From Streptomyces melanogenes (GTDB lineage Bacteria; Actinomycetota; Actinomycetes; Streptomycetales; Streptomycetaceae): DNA of 64,000 nucleotides. Both the position numbers and the translations under genes were made by a program. The DNA is taken from NCBI RefSeq assembly GCF_014649795.1, contig NZ_BMTS01000001.1, positions 124,001-188,000 on the forward strand, given 5' to 3'. Position 1 is the stretch's first letter. Every line of letters starts with the position of its first letter. The notes below the pieces were generated by a model. It was not told the origin of the DNA. It was given only the letters and a program-made list of their open reading frames with translations, and did not search any database. Positions 42,134 to 49,666 of the stretch are shown here, piece by piece.

Positions 42134-42850
42134 TCACACCAGTGCCGCGCCGCCGTCTATCGCGAGCGTGATGCCGGTGACGTAGGCGTTGGTCAAGACG
42201 AAGAGATACGCCGCCGCGGCTTCCTCGGCAGTGCCGACACGCCGTGTGAGCAGCTCGGACCCGGCGCCCTGGAGGAAAGCCTCCGGGTCCGGGACACTGC
42301 CGTCCCACAGCTCGGTACGGATCACACCGGGCTGGATCACGTTGACGCGCACAGGGGCGAGTTCGACGGCGAGGGCCCGGGACAGGGCCTCGATGCCGCC
42401 GGTGATCCCTGCCGTGAGCGCGGTTCCGGACAGGGGGCGGATCGCGAGGACGCCGGAGCTGAAAGTGATCGAGCCGCCGTCGCGCAGTCGCGGTGCGGCG
42501 TACTTGGCGGAGAGGAACGCGCCCCAGAACCGGCGCTCGAAGACGGCCCTGGCCTCCTGCGGGGTGGTGTCGACCAACGGCTTGATCAGCAGAGATTCGC
42601 CCGCGGTGTAGACGAGGTGGTCGAACTCCCCGACCTGCTCGAAGAACGCGGCGATGGCGTCGCCGTCGGCGACGTCCAGGCGGCGGCCTTGGGCCGGCTC
42701 GCCCAGCCGCTTCGTCGCGGCGTCCACGCGGTCCTGATTGCTGGAGGCGACCACGACGTCCGCGCCGGCCGCCACGGCCTGTTGGGCTACCGCGAAGCCG
42801 ATGCCGGAGGTTCCGCCGATGATCACGATCTTCTTGTCGGCCAGAGACAT
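42134..42850 (-). CDS. Short-chain dehydrogenase/reductase family protein, atypical active site
   Basis: A 238-residue Rossmann-fold protein. The cofactor site IIGGTSGIGFAVAQQAVAAG and VVVASSNQDR suggest NADP binding. SITFSSGVLAIRP carries the catalytic Ser, but the YxxxK motif is absent: the aligned stretch reads LTAGITGGIEALSRALAVEL, with Thr at both positions. It ends ITLAIDGGAALV, as SDRs do. ATG at 42850 has AAGGA 9 bases upstream; ATG 42859 is possible. It is divergent from an AraC gene, its likely regulator. The activity is uncertain. Confidence 0.82.
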   Translation of the reverse strand: MSLADKKIVIIGGTSGIGFAVAQQAVAAGADVVVASSNQDRVDAATKRLGEPAQGRRLDVADGDAIAAFFEQVGEFDHLVYTAGESLLIKPLVDTTPQEARAVFERRFWGAFLSAKYAAPRLRDGGSITFSSGVLAIRPLSGTALTAGITGGIEALSRALAVELAPVRVNVIQPGVIRTELWDGSVPDPEAFLQGAGSELLTRRVGTAEEAAAAYLFVLTNAYVTGITLAIDGGAALV

Positions 42851-42919
42851 GGAATCCATTCCTTCGTCGATGCGGTGCCGGGGTTCGGCAACCGCCATGG
42901 CAAGAACGTACGCCTCTAC

Positions 42920-42950
42920 ATCGAGACGGTGAATGGCTGAAGATCTCGAT
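42920..42950. promoter_or_regulatory. Inverted repeat ATCGAGA/TCTCGAT upstream of the AraC gene
   Basis: Perfect 7-bp arms at 42920-42926 and 42944-42950 lie in the divergent gap between the SDR and AraC genes. TAGAGT near 42980 precedes the AraC ATG by about 8 bases and could be a -10 box of a nearly leaderless message. Confidence 0.35.
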
Positions 42951-42993
42951 TCCCTGTCATATCGTCTCGCCATACAGGCACTAGAGTGGTGCT

Positions 42994-43941
42994 ATGGACA
43001 TCCTGAGCGACACCCTCGAAGTCCTGCGCACGGGACGCCCGATGGTGACGCGCACCGACGCCCACGCCCCGTGGGCCCTGACGTTCCAACCCATCTCGGG
43101 AGCCGGATTCCACGTGGTCGTGGAGGGGCACTGCCACCTGCTGCCACCGCACGGCCAACCGCTCGCGCTCGGCCCCGGCGACATCGTGTTCCTGCAGCGC
43201 GGCAGCGGACACACCCTGTGCGATATACCGGGCCGCGATCCGGTGGACTTCGTACCGGACCGCGTGGACCGTTCCTCGCCGATCGGCCAGGTCACCGTGG
43301 ACGGACCAGGGCCGCACACAGTTCTGGTGTGCGGCGCGTACGCGATCGACATCGATCGCCCGCATCCGCTGTTCAGCGATCTGCCGGAGGTCATCCACCT
43401 CCCCGCGGTCCCCGGCCGCCACCCGGTGCTGCGCTCGGCGGTCGATCAGCTGTGCGCCGAGTTCCACGCGCCGCAGCCGGGCTCGGACGCGGTCGTCACG
43501 GCGCTCATCGATCTGCTGCTGCTGTACATCCTCCGGTCGTGGTACGCCGAACTACCCAAGGAGCGGACCCGGGGTTGGGCGGCCGCGCTGACCGACCCGG
43601 CAGTCGCCCCGGCCCTCAAGGCGATCCATGACGATCCCGGCCACCCCTGGACCGTGGAGTCGCTGGGCACCCGCGCCGGGCTGTCCCGAGCGGCGTTCGC
43701 CCGCCGCTTCACCTCGGTGGTCGGCGAGCCGCCGTTGACCTATCTGACCAACTGGCGGATGGCCACCGCGGCACGGTTGCTGCACCAATCGCCGACCCCG
43801 TTGAGTACCATCGCGCAGCACACCGGGTACACGTCGCAGTTCGCCTTCGCCAAAGCTTTCAAACGACACTTCGGGTCGCCACCGGGGGCCTACCGCAAGC
43901 GGGTCAGGACGGCAGGCGACGAACCAGGCGGACACAACTGA
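42994..43941 (+). CDS. AraC-family regulator (cupin_6 type)
   Basis: A 315-residue regulator. It begins MDILSDTLEVLRTGRPMVTRTDAHAPWALTF, the standard entry of the AraC_binding_2/cupin_6 class, with HVVVEGHCHLLPPHGQPLALGPGDIVFL as the cupin core. Two helix-turn-helix units are at the C-terminus (WTVESLGTRAGLSRAAFARRFTSVVGEPPLTYL and PLSTIAQHTGYTSQFAFAKAFKRHFGSPPGAYR). It probably controls the divergent SDR gene. The ligand is unknown. Confidence 0.9.
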   Translation: MDILSDTLEVLRTGRPMVTRTDAHAPWALTFQPISGAGFHVVVEGHCHLLPPHGQPLALGPGDIVFLQRGSGHTLCDIPGRDPVDFVPDRVDRSSPIGQVTVDGPGPHTVLVCGAYAIDIDRPHPLFSDLPEVIHLPAVPGRHPVLRSAVDQLCAEFHAPQPGSDAVVTALIDLLLLYILRSWYAELPKERTRGWAAALTDPAVAPALKAIHDDPGHPWTVESLGTRAGLSRAAFARRFTSVVGEPPLTYLTNWRMATAARLLHQSPTPLSTIAQHTGYTSQFAFAKAFKRHFGSPPGAYRKRVRTAGDEPGGHN

Positions 43942-44676
43942 CGGTGAGGGACAGGACATCACCGCAGCGGATGGGGGAAGCGGTGGTCGCTGCCGATCCC
44001 GGTCTCGCGGTGGTTCAGATGCAGTGACCGCGACGATGCGCGGTGGCGTGGGCTGGCGGGGAGAACGGACGGGTGGGTGGTGGGAGGCAGACTCCGGCCG
44101 GAACACCTCCACGCTGGCGGGGAGGACCCGACCAGGAGCTCACCCTCACCAAGGCCATGCGGATCACCCCCGCGTCGGCGGGAGGGGCACTTCCTGACCT
44201 GCACCTCAGTAAGGGCTTTGCAATTCCTTTGACTTGGTCGAGATGTGTGGGGCGCAGGGCATGCGCTCACTGTATAAGACCTCACACCGCGACGGCTGGT
44301 CTGTCTTCCTTCTGTCAGCCGTAATACCTACTGGTAGCGAAGCGGGCGTCAACGGCCTCGCCAGGCATCATGAGGAAGCGCCCGAAGCCAACGAATCTGC
44401 CTGACGGATAGCCGATGAGCTGTGCTCACTTACCGCACCACGCCGACCCCTCGGGGGCCTGTGAGGCTTGACCCGAGACCCCCCGCAATAGTCGGCCATC
44501 AATCGAACACCGAGACCCGTCCGTTCCCTGAGGCTTGCCAGACCGCCCGTTTCTTCCTGTGCCCGTTAACCGGCCGACGGCACCCGAGCCGTAACTCAGG
44601 AAGGGGAGCCAGCCGCCCCGGCGAACGAACCGCCCAGCCCCGATCACGACACCGCTCACCTCGCCCACACCCACGC
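43942..44676. other. 735-bp gene-free accessory stretch
   Basis: No convincing gene. It holds a decayed CRISPR array at 44039-44189 and a 24-bp block at 44545-44568 that recurs at 49110-49133. The part at 44210-44300 is more AT-rich (TTTGCAATTCCTTTGACTTG), as a CRISPR leader would be. The rest shows nothing I recognise. Confidence 0.5.
44039..44189. CRISPR. Decayed type I-E-like CRISPR array, three degenerate repeats
   Basis: Three 29-bp units lie in exact 61-bp register at 44039, 44100 and 44161. The last reads GGATCACCCCCGCGTCGGCG then GGAGGGGCA, clearly related to the intact repeats at 48778 and 48839. The first two share GCTGGCGGGGAG at the same internal offset. The 29+32 spacing is that of type I-E arrays. 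Repeats worsen leftward, so the leader end would be on the right. No cas gene is present. Confidence 0.55.
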
Positions 44677-45456
44677 TCAGCCCGTAAGAACTCCCGAAGC
44701 GGAATTCACCGGAATAGCCTCCTCCGGCACCGAAACCTTCACAGCCTTCCCGTGATCCGCGAAGTCCACCGTCACCGCCACGTGCCCCGGCCCCAGATCA
44801 CAACGCAGACGAGCCCGCACCAGCCTGCCCCGACCGTCCACCCACGTGTCCGCGTACATCGGTATCTCCCCGATCGCGTCGCGCAGCTGGCCGGCCTGCT
44901 CGCGCAGCTTCGCCGAGCCGCGAAGCGTGAGGGTGTCCGCGCCGAGGAGTCCGTGATAGCGGACGGCCGCCGTACCGTTCACCTGCTCCGTCTCCTCCTT
45001 GGAGATCTTGTGCATGGTGCCGAGCTGGCGCAGCACATGCTCCGGATCATTCAACGGTGCCCTCAGCAGATAGTGTGCCTCGGCCTTATCGCGGCCGATC
45101 ACGCCCCATTCACCATCGAGGCCCGCCGCACCCCGCACGTATACCTTGCTGTCCGCGAATACCTCGTCCACGTGACTGATACCGCCCTCAGGGAAATCGA
45201 CGGCGAGCGTCCCCCTGTCCCCGGCGAAGTCGAAACGGCCCTTGACTCCGATCCCGAAATTCTGGCCGTCGCCAGCGATCTCTACCTTCTCGTCGAATGC
45301 CGCCGTCGACTTGCCCATCGCAGCTACAGCCGTTCGCACCGTCGGGCCGTAATCCGGAGCAGGCGACTCGGCCGCCCTGTCGGTCTTCGTACCCGAGCAG
45401 GCCGCACAAAGCAGCAAGGCAGCACTAGTCAGAGCGAGGTGAGGGCGGCGGCGCAT
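44677..45456 (-). CDS. Lipoprotein of unknown function (LppX/LprG-like)
   Basis: A 259-residue exported lipoprotein. The signal ends in the lipobox LLLCAAC-SGT. The mature part (STAAFDEKVEIAGDGQNFGIGVKGRFDFAGDRGTLAVDFPEGG, KVYVRGAAGLDGEWGVIG, YADTWVDGRGRLVRARLRCDL) has the beta-rich pattern of the LolA/LppX-like lipoproteins that bind hydrophobic ligands. ATG at 45456 follows GGAGAA at 8 bases. A terminator at 45535 separates it from the next upstream gene. Confidence 0.8.
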   Translation of the reverse strand: MRRRPHLALTSAALLLCAACSGTKTDRAAESPAPDYGPTVRTAVAAMGKSTAAFDEKVEIAGDGQNFGIGVKGRFDFAGDRGTLAVDFPEGGISHVDEVFADSKVYVRGAAGLDGEWGVIGRDKAEAHYLLRAPLNDPEHVLRQLGTMHKISKEETEQVNGTAAVRYHGLLGADTLTLRGSAKLREQAGQLRDAIGEIPMYADTWVDGRGRLVRARLRCDLGPGHVAVTVDFADHGKAVKVSVPEEAIPVNSASGVLTG

Positions 45457-45534
45457 GAGTGGTTCTCCGAAGTCGTGCAGGAGTCGTACAGGACCGGCCA
45501 CAGCCCAACGTCCGTCCGAGCCCAGGAAAAAGAG

Positions 45535-45576
45535 GAGTGAGGCCCTGCGTTCGGGGGATGCCGCAGGGCCTCACTC
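45535..45576 (-). terminator. Rho-independent terminator of the RibD-like gene
   Basis: A perfect 15-bp stem, GAGTGAGGCCCTGCG with CGCAGGGCCTCACTC, has a 12-base loop. Read on the minus strand it is followed by CTCTTTTTCC, so this is a classic terminator for the gene ending at 45654. Confidence 0.9.
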
Positions 45577-45653
45577 GCGTCCACTTTACTCCCTCTTTTC
45601 CATCACGGCAGTGGTCGGTCAGCCGATCGGCCAGAGGGTACGGACCCTCCGCC

Positions 45654-46307
45654 TTACTTCCGCCAGAACAGGTGATGCATCACACCACTCGGACTCGGCA
45701 CCACCTCCAAGTGGAAGCGGTCCCGCAGCTCATCCGGCGACTCCCACAGCCGGATCCCCGACCCCAACCGCACCTGCGGCGACACCGCCACATGCATCGT
45801 GTCGACCAAGTCCGCCTCCAGGAACTGCCGGATCGTCGTGACCCCTCCACCCAGCCGTACGTCCTTGCCCTGCGAGGCCTCCCGCGCCTGCGCCAGCACC
45901 GCCGCCGGGTCCCCGTCCACGAAATGGAACGTGGTGTCCGAGAGCGTGAACGACGGCCGCTTGTGGTGCGTCATCACGAACACCGGCGTATGGAACGGAG
46001 GCTCGTCACCCCACCAACCCCGCCAATCCTCGTCCTGCCACGGCCCCCGCAGCGGCCCGAACTTGTTCCGACCCATGATCTCCGCACCGATGTTGTGTGC
46101 GAAGTCCCGCGTGAAGTAGTCATCCAGGCCACGGCTGCCCCCGGGATCCGTACGCATCGGCCAGCTCGCCGTCGCACCCGCCCAGGCGAACAACTCGCCC
46201 GGATTAGGAAGGCCGAACGGGCTCTCCAGGCTCTGGTCCTCTGCAGCACCCGCGCCGATACCGTCGCTCGAAACGTTGAAGTTCTGCACCCTCAGTAGCT
46301 GAGTCAT
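45654..46307 (-). CDS. Dihydrofolate reductase/RibD C-terminal domain protein
   Basis: A 217-residue protein of the RibD C-terminal/DHFR-like family. It starts LLRVQNFNVSSDGIGAG, as these proteins do. The NADPH-binding middle is MGRNKFGPLRGPW and FVMTHHKRPSF, and DVRLGGGVTTIRQFLEADLVDTMHVAVSP is the family signature. Members reduce pterin- or pyrimidine-like substrates; the true substrate is unknown. ATG at 46307 has GGAGGG 5 bases upstream. A terminator lies downstream. Confidence 0.88.
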   Translation of the reverse strand: MTQLLRVQNFNVSSDGIGAGAAEDQSLESPFGLPNPGELFAWAGATASWPMRTDPGGSRGLDDYFTRDFAHNIGAEIMGRNKFGPLRGPWQDEDWRGWWGDEPPFHTPVFVMTHHKRPSFTLSDTTFHFVDGDPAAVLAQAREASQGKDVRLGGGVTTIRQFLEADLVDTMHVAVSPQVRLGSGIRLWESPDELRDRFHLEVVPSPSGVMHHLFWRK

Positions 46308-46508
46308 TCGTTCCCTCCTGCTGTTGCCGACACAGCTGTGACTGCTCGGGCCGCGCAAACTCATCGCCGCGGCGGTCACCAATCACACGGGCGCGCAGGA
46401 TGGCCATGGCGGGCAGCGTTCCACGATGCACCTCCTCGCCACGACGTGAATCTGGGACCCCACGCCAACTCGCACGCTCCGGGGATCGGCTGACACGGCG
46501 TGAACGCT

Positions 46509-46542
46509 GTGTGGGGACCAGACCGCGGTCTGGTCCCCACAC
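46509..46542. terminator. 34-bp perfect palindrome, probable terminator of the Phd-SUKH gene
   Basis: Two perfect 17-base arms, GTGTGGGGACCAGACCG and CGGTCTGGTCCCCACAC, abut without spacer. It lies 20 bases past the end of the SUKH reading frame. A cruciform/hairpin this strong without a T-tract is common for streptomycete terminators. Confidence 0.65.
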
Positions 46543-46561
46543 GCGTCTGCGGCCGGACAGG

Positions 46562-46915
46562 TCAGCCGGTGTACTCCATCCATGGACGGTCCGGATCGGG
46601 AACGTTCGGCGGCCCCCACACCAGAGCCCCGCCCGCGATGCCTGGTTTGCCATATGTAGACAGGGAAGGCGCTTCAAGGCTGTCGGCGATCTCTTCCAAG
46701 TAGGTGACCAGCGTTTCGCGCTTTGCTTCGTCCCGGTACGGGTAGTGGTCTTCCCGGGACCAGGGGTACATGTAGCCGGTATCGGTTTCGAGGTAGAGGC
46801 CGGAGAAGGTGTCGTCGGCTCCGAAGGAGCACACCGGTACCCATGTCGTCCTCCACACCGTGGTCTCCTCTTCGTCCCTTCCTGCTGCCCGCCGGATGGC
46901 GCCAAGAGCGTCCGA
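46562..46915 (-). pseudogene. C-terminal SUKH fragment cut off by an amber codon
   Basis: This is the same frame as the gene at 46916-47695, continuing past the TAG at 46916-46918. The text SDALGAIRRAAGRDEEETTVWRTTW leads into VPVCSFGADDTFSGLYLETDTGYMYPWS and LVTYLEEIADSLEAP, the normal second half of an SMI1/KNR4 (SUKH) domain. A GTG at 46858 has GAGGAG 6 bases upstream, so re-initiation as a 98-residue peptide is conceivable. Otherwise the fold is split and the gene is a pseudogene, or the base is a sequencing error. Confidence 0.7.
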
Positions 46916-47695
46916 CTACTCCTGGATGTCCATTTTCATCCGGTAGTGGTAGACCACCCTGTCCAGGTCCATCAGGGCCCAGCCGTCCAGGAGGAACCCC
47001 GCGCCGTACACGTGGCGGACACCCGCATGCAGGGACCACAGCGCCTTCAGGGGTGCGGGGACCGGCACGCCGAGTGTTTCTTCGAGCGCAGCGATGTCCT
47101 CCCGTGAGGCGCCCGGGTTGAGGGATGCGTACGACGCGGGAGCATGGGCGCGCAGCCATGTTCCGATACGGTGCCACGCGTCGGCCACCTGCCGCACCGC
47201 TATCTCCTCCGGGTGCGGGCCCGGTGCCGGGGGCTGGTCCTTGGGGGGCGCGGAGGCAGGTTGGCTGGCGAGGAACTCCGCGAATGCCGCCGACTGCTTC
47301 GGGTCCATGTATCCCTGGCGTCCTTGGCGCGCCCGCTCTTCCAGCCAGGCAAGATCACGCGCAGAGCGCATCTCGGCCACGATGACCCGGTCCCGCGTAA
47401 GCGTCATCCGTAACCCGTCCGCGTGTACGTACCGGGTATACGGGCCCTGCTGTTCCGGTCCCGGAACGCTTTCCAGCGATGCGTCCGGAACGGGCAGCGG
47501 GGCGCCGGAGCCCCGCTGCGCCCAGTGCTCCAGCTCGGCCAGCTCGGCCGCCGGAAGGACCACACCCACCAACTCACCACCAGCGGTAATACCCACGCGT
47601 TCGCCGGTCTCCTCGACCAAGGAAGCCAGGCGCTCGAAGTCCCCGACCACATCTGCCAGTTCAACGCTCCTCAGCGGCGTGCCGTCCGGCGTCAC
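46916..47695 (-). CDS. Phd/YefM-like antitoxin domain fused to SUKH immunity domain, truncated
   Basis: A 259-residue product. The N-terminal part (RSVELADVVGDFERLASLVEETGERVGITAGGELVGVVLPAAELAELE) resembles a Phd/YefM antitoxin DNA-binding fold. A middle part contains TRDRVIVAEMRSARDLAWLEERARQG. The C-terminal part starts a SUKH (SMI1/KNR4) domain (GASREDIAALEETLGVPVPAPLKALWSLHAG, GAGFLLDGWALMDLDRVV) and stops at an in-frame TAG, with the rest of the domain downstream in the same frame. GTG at 47695 follows AAGGGAAG. SUKH proteins usually neutralise nuclease-type toxins; no toxin gene is adjacent. Confidence 0.7.
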   Translation of the reverse strand: MTPDGTPLRSVELADVVGDFERLASLVEETGERVGITAGGELVGVVLPAAELAELEHWAQRGSGAPLPVPDASLESVPGPEQQGPYTRYVHADGLRMTLTRDRVIVAEMRSARDLAWLEERARQGRQGYMDPKQSAAFAEFLASQPASAPPKDQPPAPGPHPEEIAVRQVADAWHRIGTWLRAHAPASYASLNPGASREDIAALEETLGVPVPAPLKALWSLHAGVRHVYGAGFLLDGWALMDLDRVVYHYRMKMDIQE

Positions 47696-47729
47696 GTTCG
47701 CTTCCCTTCTGTGGGCGGGCCATCTCGTC

Positions 47730-47741
47730 TGTCGTACGACA
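47730..47741. promoter_or_regulatory. Palindrome TGTCGTACGACA upstream of the Phd-SUKH gene
   Basis: A perfect 12-bp palindrome 35 bases upstream of the GTG start. It may be an autoregulatory operator for the Phd-like N-terminal domain, since Phd antitoxins bind palindromes at their own promoters. Confidence 0.4.
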
Positions 47742-48066
47742 CTAGCGTCGGCCCATGTCGTAGGAGTGCGAGAGGAACCGGCGCTGTTACGTCCCCACCT
47801 CCCTCGCCGTTTCGCTTGGGTACGGCTGTGAGTGGGCTGGAATCGGAAAGTGCCCTTCCTGACCTGGGACGATGAGGCACCTGATATACGGGCAGCGCGT
47901 GCGGGGTGTGGAAGTCATGCCGAGCCCTCCGCCCACGCGGGGACCACCGCCGTCGAGTCCGGGCGGGGGAAACGGCTCCCCCAGGTGCTCGCCGAAGGCC
48001 CGGCCGACTCCGGGGCAGCGAAAAAGCTGGTGTGCGGGGCCGACGGAACCGGGTAAGGTCTTTGTC

Positions 48067-48096
48067 ATGTTCTTCCAGACGCCGATTTACGAGTGA
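48067..48096 (+). CDS. Nine-residue leader ORF (MFFQTPIYE)
   Basis: ATG at 48067 opens a nine-codon frame, MFFQTPIYE, ending TGA at 48096. GGTAAGG lies 8 bases upstream as a Shine-Dalgarno, or TAAGGT could be a -10 box making it leaderless. Six bases after its stop a two-tier hairpin begins, and the DUF6243 gene starts 94 bases after the stop. This order resembles a translated attenuator. Coding is inferred from layout only. Confidence 0.4.
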   Translation: MFFQTPIYE

Positions 48097-48102
48097 GAGC
48101 GT

Positions 48103-48141
48103 GACGGGCCCCGCTGACGTCCTTCGACGTCGCCGCCCGTC
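48103..48141 (+). promoter_or_regulatory. Two-tier hairpin in the leader of the DUF6243 gene
   Basis: Outer arms GACGGGC (48103-48109) and GCCCGTC (48135-48141) and inner arms GACGTC (48116-48121) and GACGTC (48126-48131) pair perfectly around a CTTC loop. It stands between the nine-codon leader ORF and the DUF6243 start, as an attenuator hairpin would. Confidence 0.45.
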
Positions 48142-48190
48142 CCCCATCGATGAATCCGTAGATCACTTCGCATCATTACCGGGAGAACCC

Positions 48191-48412
48191 GTGACCGTGA
48201 GCAAGAACATCAACAACCCCGTGGGCCAAGGCGGCGGCCAGCGCAAGAAGCAGTCCCGCGCCGAACGCCAGAACAACGGTCCGCACCGCAACCTCGACCG
48301 TCAGAGTGCGGCCGAGCAGAAGGCGGAGCTGGTGCGCAAGATGCGCGAGAAGGCAGCCGCAGCCGCAGGTGAGGGCGCCGCGCAGGCGGGCGACGACACC
48401 GCACAGAGCTGA
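48191..48412 (+). CDS. DUF6243 family small basic protein
   Basis: A 73-residue protein, TVSKNINNPVGQGGGQRKKQ then SRAERQNNGPHRNLDRQSAA, followed by a Lys/Glu/Ala-rich helix. It matches the streptomycete DUF6243 family, which has no known function. The composition (basic, Gln/Asn-rich, no hydrophobic core) suggests a disordered nucleic-acid-associated or stress protein. GTG at 48191 follows GGGAGAA. A leader ORF and hairpin precede it and a 17-bp stem terminator follows. Confidence 0.8.
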   Translation: MTVSKNINNPVGQGGGQRKKQSRAERQNNGPHRNLDRQSAAEQKAELVRKMREKAAAAAGEGAAQAGDDTAQS

Positions 48413-48444
48413 CACACCGCCGCCACAGGGCGGCACCGCACGGG

Positions 48445-48481
48445 GCAGGGCCCGGACCGCGACGCGCGGTCCGGGCCCTGC
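48445..48481 (+). terminator. Terminator of the DUF6243 gene
   Basis: A perfect 17-bp stem, GCAGGGCCCGGACCGCG with CGCGGTCCGGGCCCTGC, closes on an ACG loop 33 bases after the stop codon. Confidence 0.88.
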
Positions 48482-48655
48482 TGCCGTACCGGGCGCGGCC
48501 GGTCCCATTCAGCTCCCGGCCCACCACCGCATCTCAGCTGACAACCCGGGGCAGCTCGTGGAGGCGCCCGCCGGGATCGTCCCCCCAGGCCCAGAGACCA
48601 CAGCGTCGCCGCGTACGACGACGACCTGCCACCGGGACCGCTCCCGCACGTGGCA

Positions 48656-48867
48656 GGGGCCACGCCCGCACCCATGGGGCCCACCCCTGCGTGTGCGGGG
48701 ACCACACACCGGATTTCAGGCTTGCCAATGCCGGGCGGGGACCACACGGCCCGCCTGATGAGGCAGGACTCCGTGGAGGGACCACCCCCGCGTGCGCGGG
48801 GACCACTTCGAGAAGGTGAAGAGTTTGTTTGCCAGCCAGGGACCACCCCCGCGTGCGCGGGGACCAC
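48656..48867 (-). CRISPR. Short type I-E-like CRISPR array, two intact and two degenerate repeats
   Basis: Identical 29-bp repeats lie at 48778-48806 and 48839-48867 (GGGACCACCCCCGCG then TGCGCGGGGACCAC), flanking a 32-bp spacer at 48807-48838. In the same 61-bp register, degenerate copies lie at 48717-48745 and 48656-48684 (21 of 29 bases kept). An extra repeat-like unit sits out of register at 48677-48705. Decay toward the left implies minus-strand transcription from a leader at about 48868-49000. No cas genes occur in the window. Confidence 0.8.
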
Positions 48868-49231
48868 AGGTGGTGACCAGGGCCTTCACGTAGCTGGCCT
48901 ACGGATTCTGCCCACTTCTTCAGATTCCGGCATTCCGATCGAAATACGTGTAATCGGTGGCTAGTTGTGGGGGTGGAACTACCTCCACGACAGGCTACTG
49001 GGAGGGACTGCCAGGGGGAGACGAAAAGGCGTCGCGTTCACTATCCCGATCGAACTGCCCCTCCACGCTCATGGGATTCGCCTTGTCCTGAACAGAGCAC
49101 CGATACCTTGCCCGTTTCCTCCTCTGCCCGTTATTCGCGTTACGAGCCGTACCGAGCATCAAGCCCGCGCCACACCGGTGAGCCAGTTGAGTCCTTGCGG
49201 AAATGAGCTTCATGCCCAGCGAGCGCAGCCG

Positions 49232-49666
49232 CTACGAAGTTCCCCCGTGAGGCCTCGCCCCCGCCCCCATCAGGAGCTCAACGGTTTCCGGATGAGGCCC
49301 ACGAAGCGCCCACTCCAGTGGCGACCAACCCGTCCCGTCATCCTCCCGGCGGTTCGGATCCGCGCCGTACGCCAGCAATACGCGCACCGTCTCCGCATAC
49401 CCCCAGCACGCCGCCGCGCACAACGGGGTGCCCTCCGCCCCGACCCCGCTGCTCTCGGCATTGGGAGCAGCCCCCGCCGCCAGCAGCAGGCGGGCGATCT
49501 CCGCGTTCCCGTTCACCGACGCCTTGTAGAGAGGTGTGGTGCCTTCCCTGTCCGGGCGCTCCGGGGCGGCCCCAGCCCTCAGAGCCGCCCTGACGCGGGC
49601 CGCGTCACCCACCAAAATCGCTGTGAAAAGACGATGGGAGAGCTTCTTCTGCTGCCGCCGGTTCAT
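49232..49666 (-). CDS. Ankyrin-repeat protein
   Basis: A 144-residue protein with about four ankyrin repeats: HRLFTAILVGDAARVRAALRAGAAPE, TTPLYKASVNGNAEIARLLLAAGAAPN, GTPLCAAACWGYAETVRVLLAYGADPN and WSPLEWALRGPHPETVELLMGAGARP. It is cytosolic and probably binds another protein. The basic start MNRRQQKKLSHR is unusual. ATG at 49666; no strong Shine-Dalgarno. It stands alone. Confidence 0.88.
   Translation of the reverse strand: MNRRQQKKLSHRLFTAILVGDAARVRAALRAGAAPERPDREGTTPLYKASVNGNAEIARLLLAAGAAPNAESSGVGAEGTPLCAAACWGYAETVRVLLAYGADPNRREDDGTGWSPLEWALRGPHPETVELLMGAGARPHGGTS

Larger units (their letters stand above)
48413..49231. other. 820-bp gene-free stretch with CRISPR array
   Basis: After the DUF6243 terminator this stretch holds a short CRISPR array (48656-48867). 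Next is a comparatively AT-rich segment at 48900-48965 that could be its leader, then the 24-bp block at 49110-49133 also found at 44545-44568. I see no coding region; the open frames here run through the repeats. Confidence 0.6.

Noticed and set aside
41837..42185. Open frames of 90-94 codons on the plus strand
   Set aside because: They run opposite to a decayed transposase tail, have no ribosome site and no family resemblance.
44422..45540. 372-codon open frame on the plus strand
   Set aside because: Antisense shadow of the lipoprotein gene, which has a lipobox and ribosome site on the minus strand.
48572..48600. Additional CRISPR-like unit
   Set aside because: Only the ends resemble the repeat, and it is out of the 61-bp register.
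48306..48964. Open frames across the CRISPR array and DUF6243 terminator
   Set aside because: They read through repeats and a perfect terminator stem; the repeated peptide pattern is produced by the CRISPR repeats.
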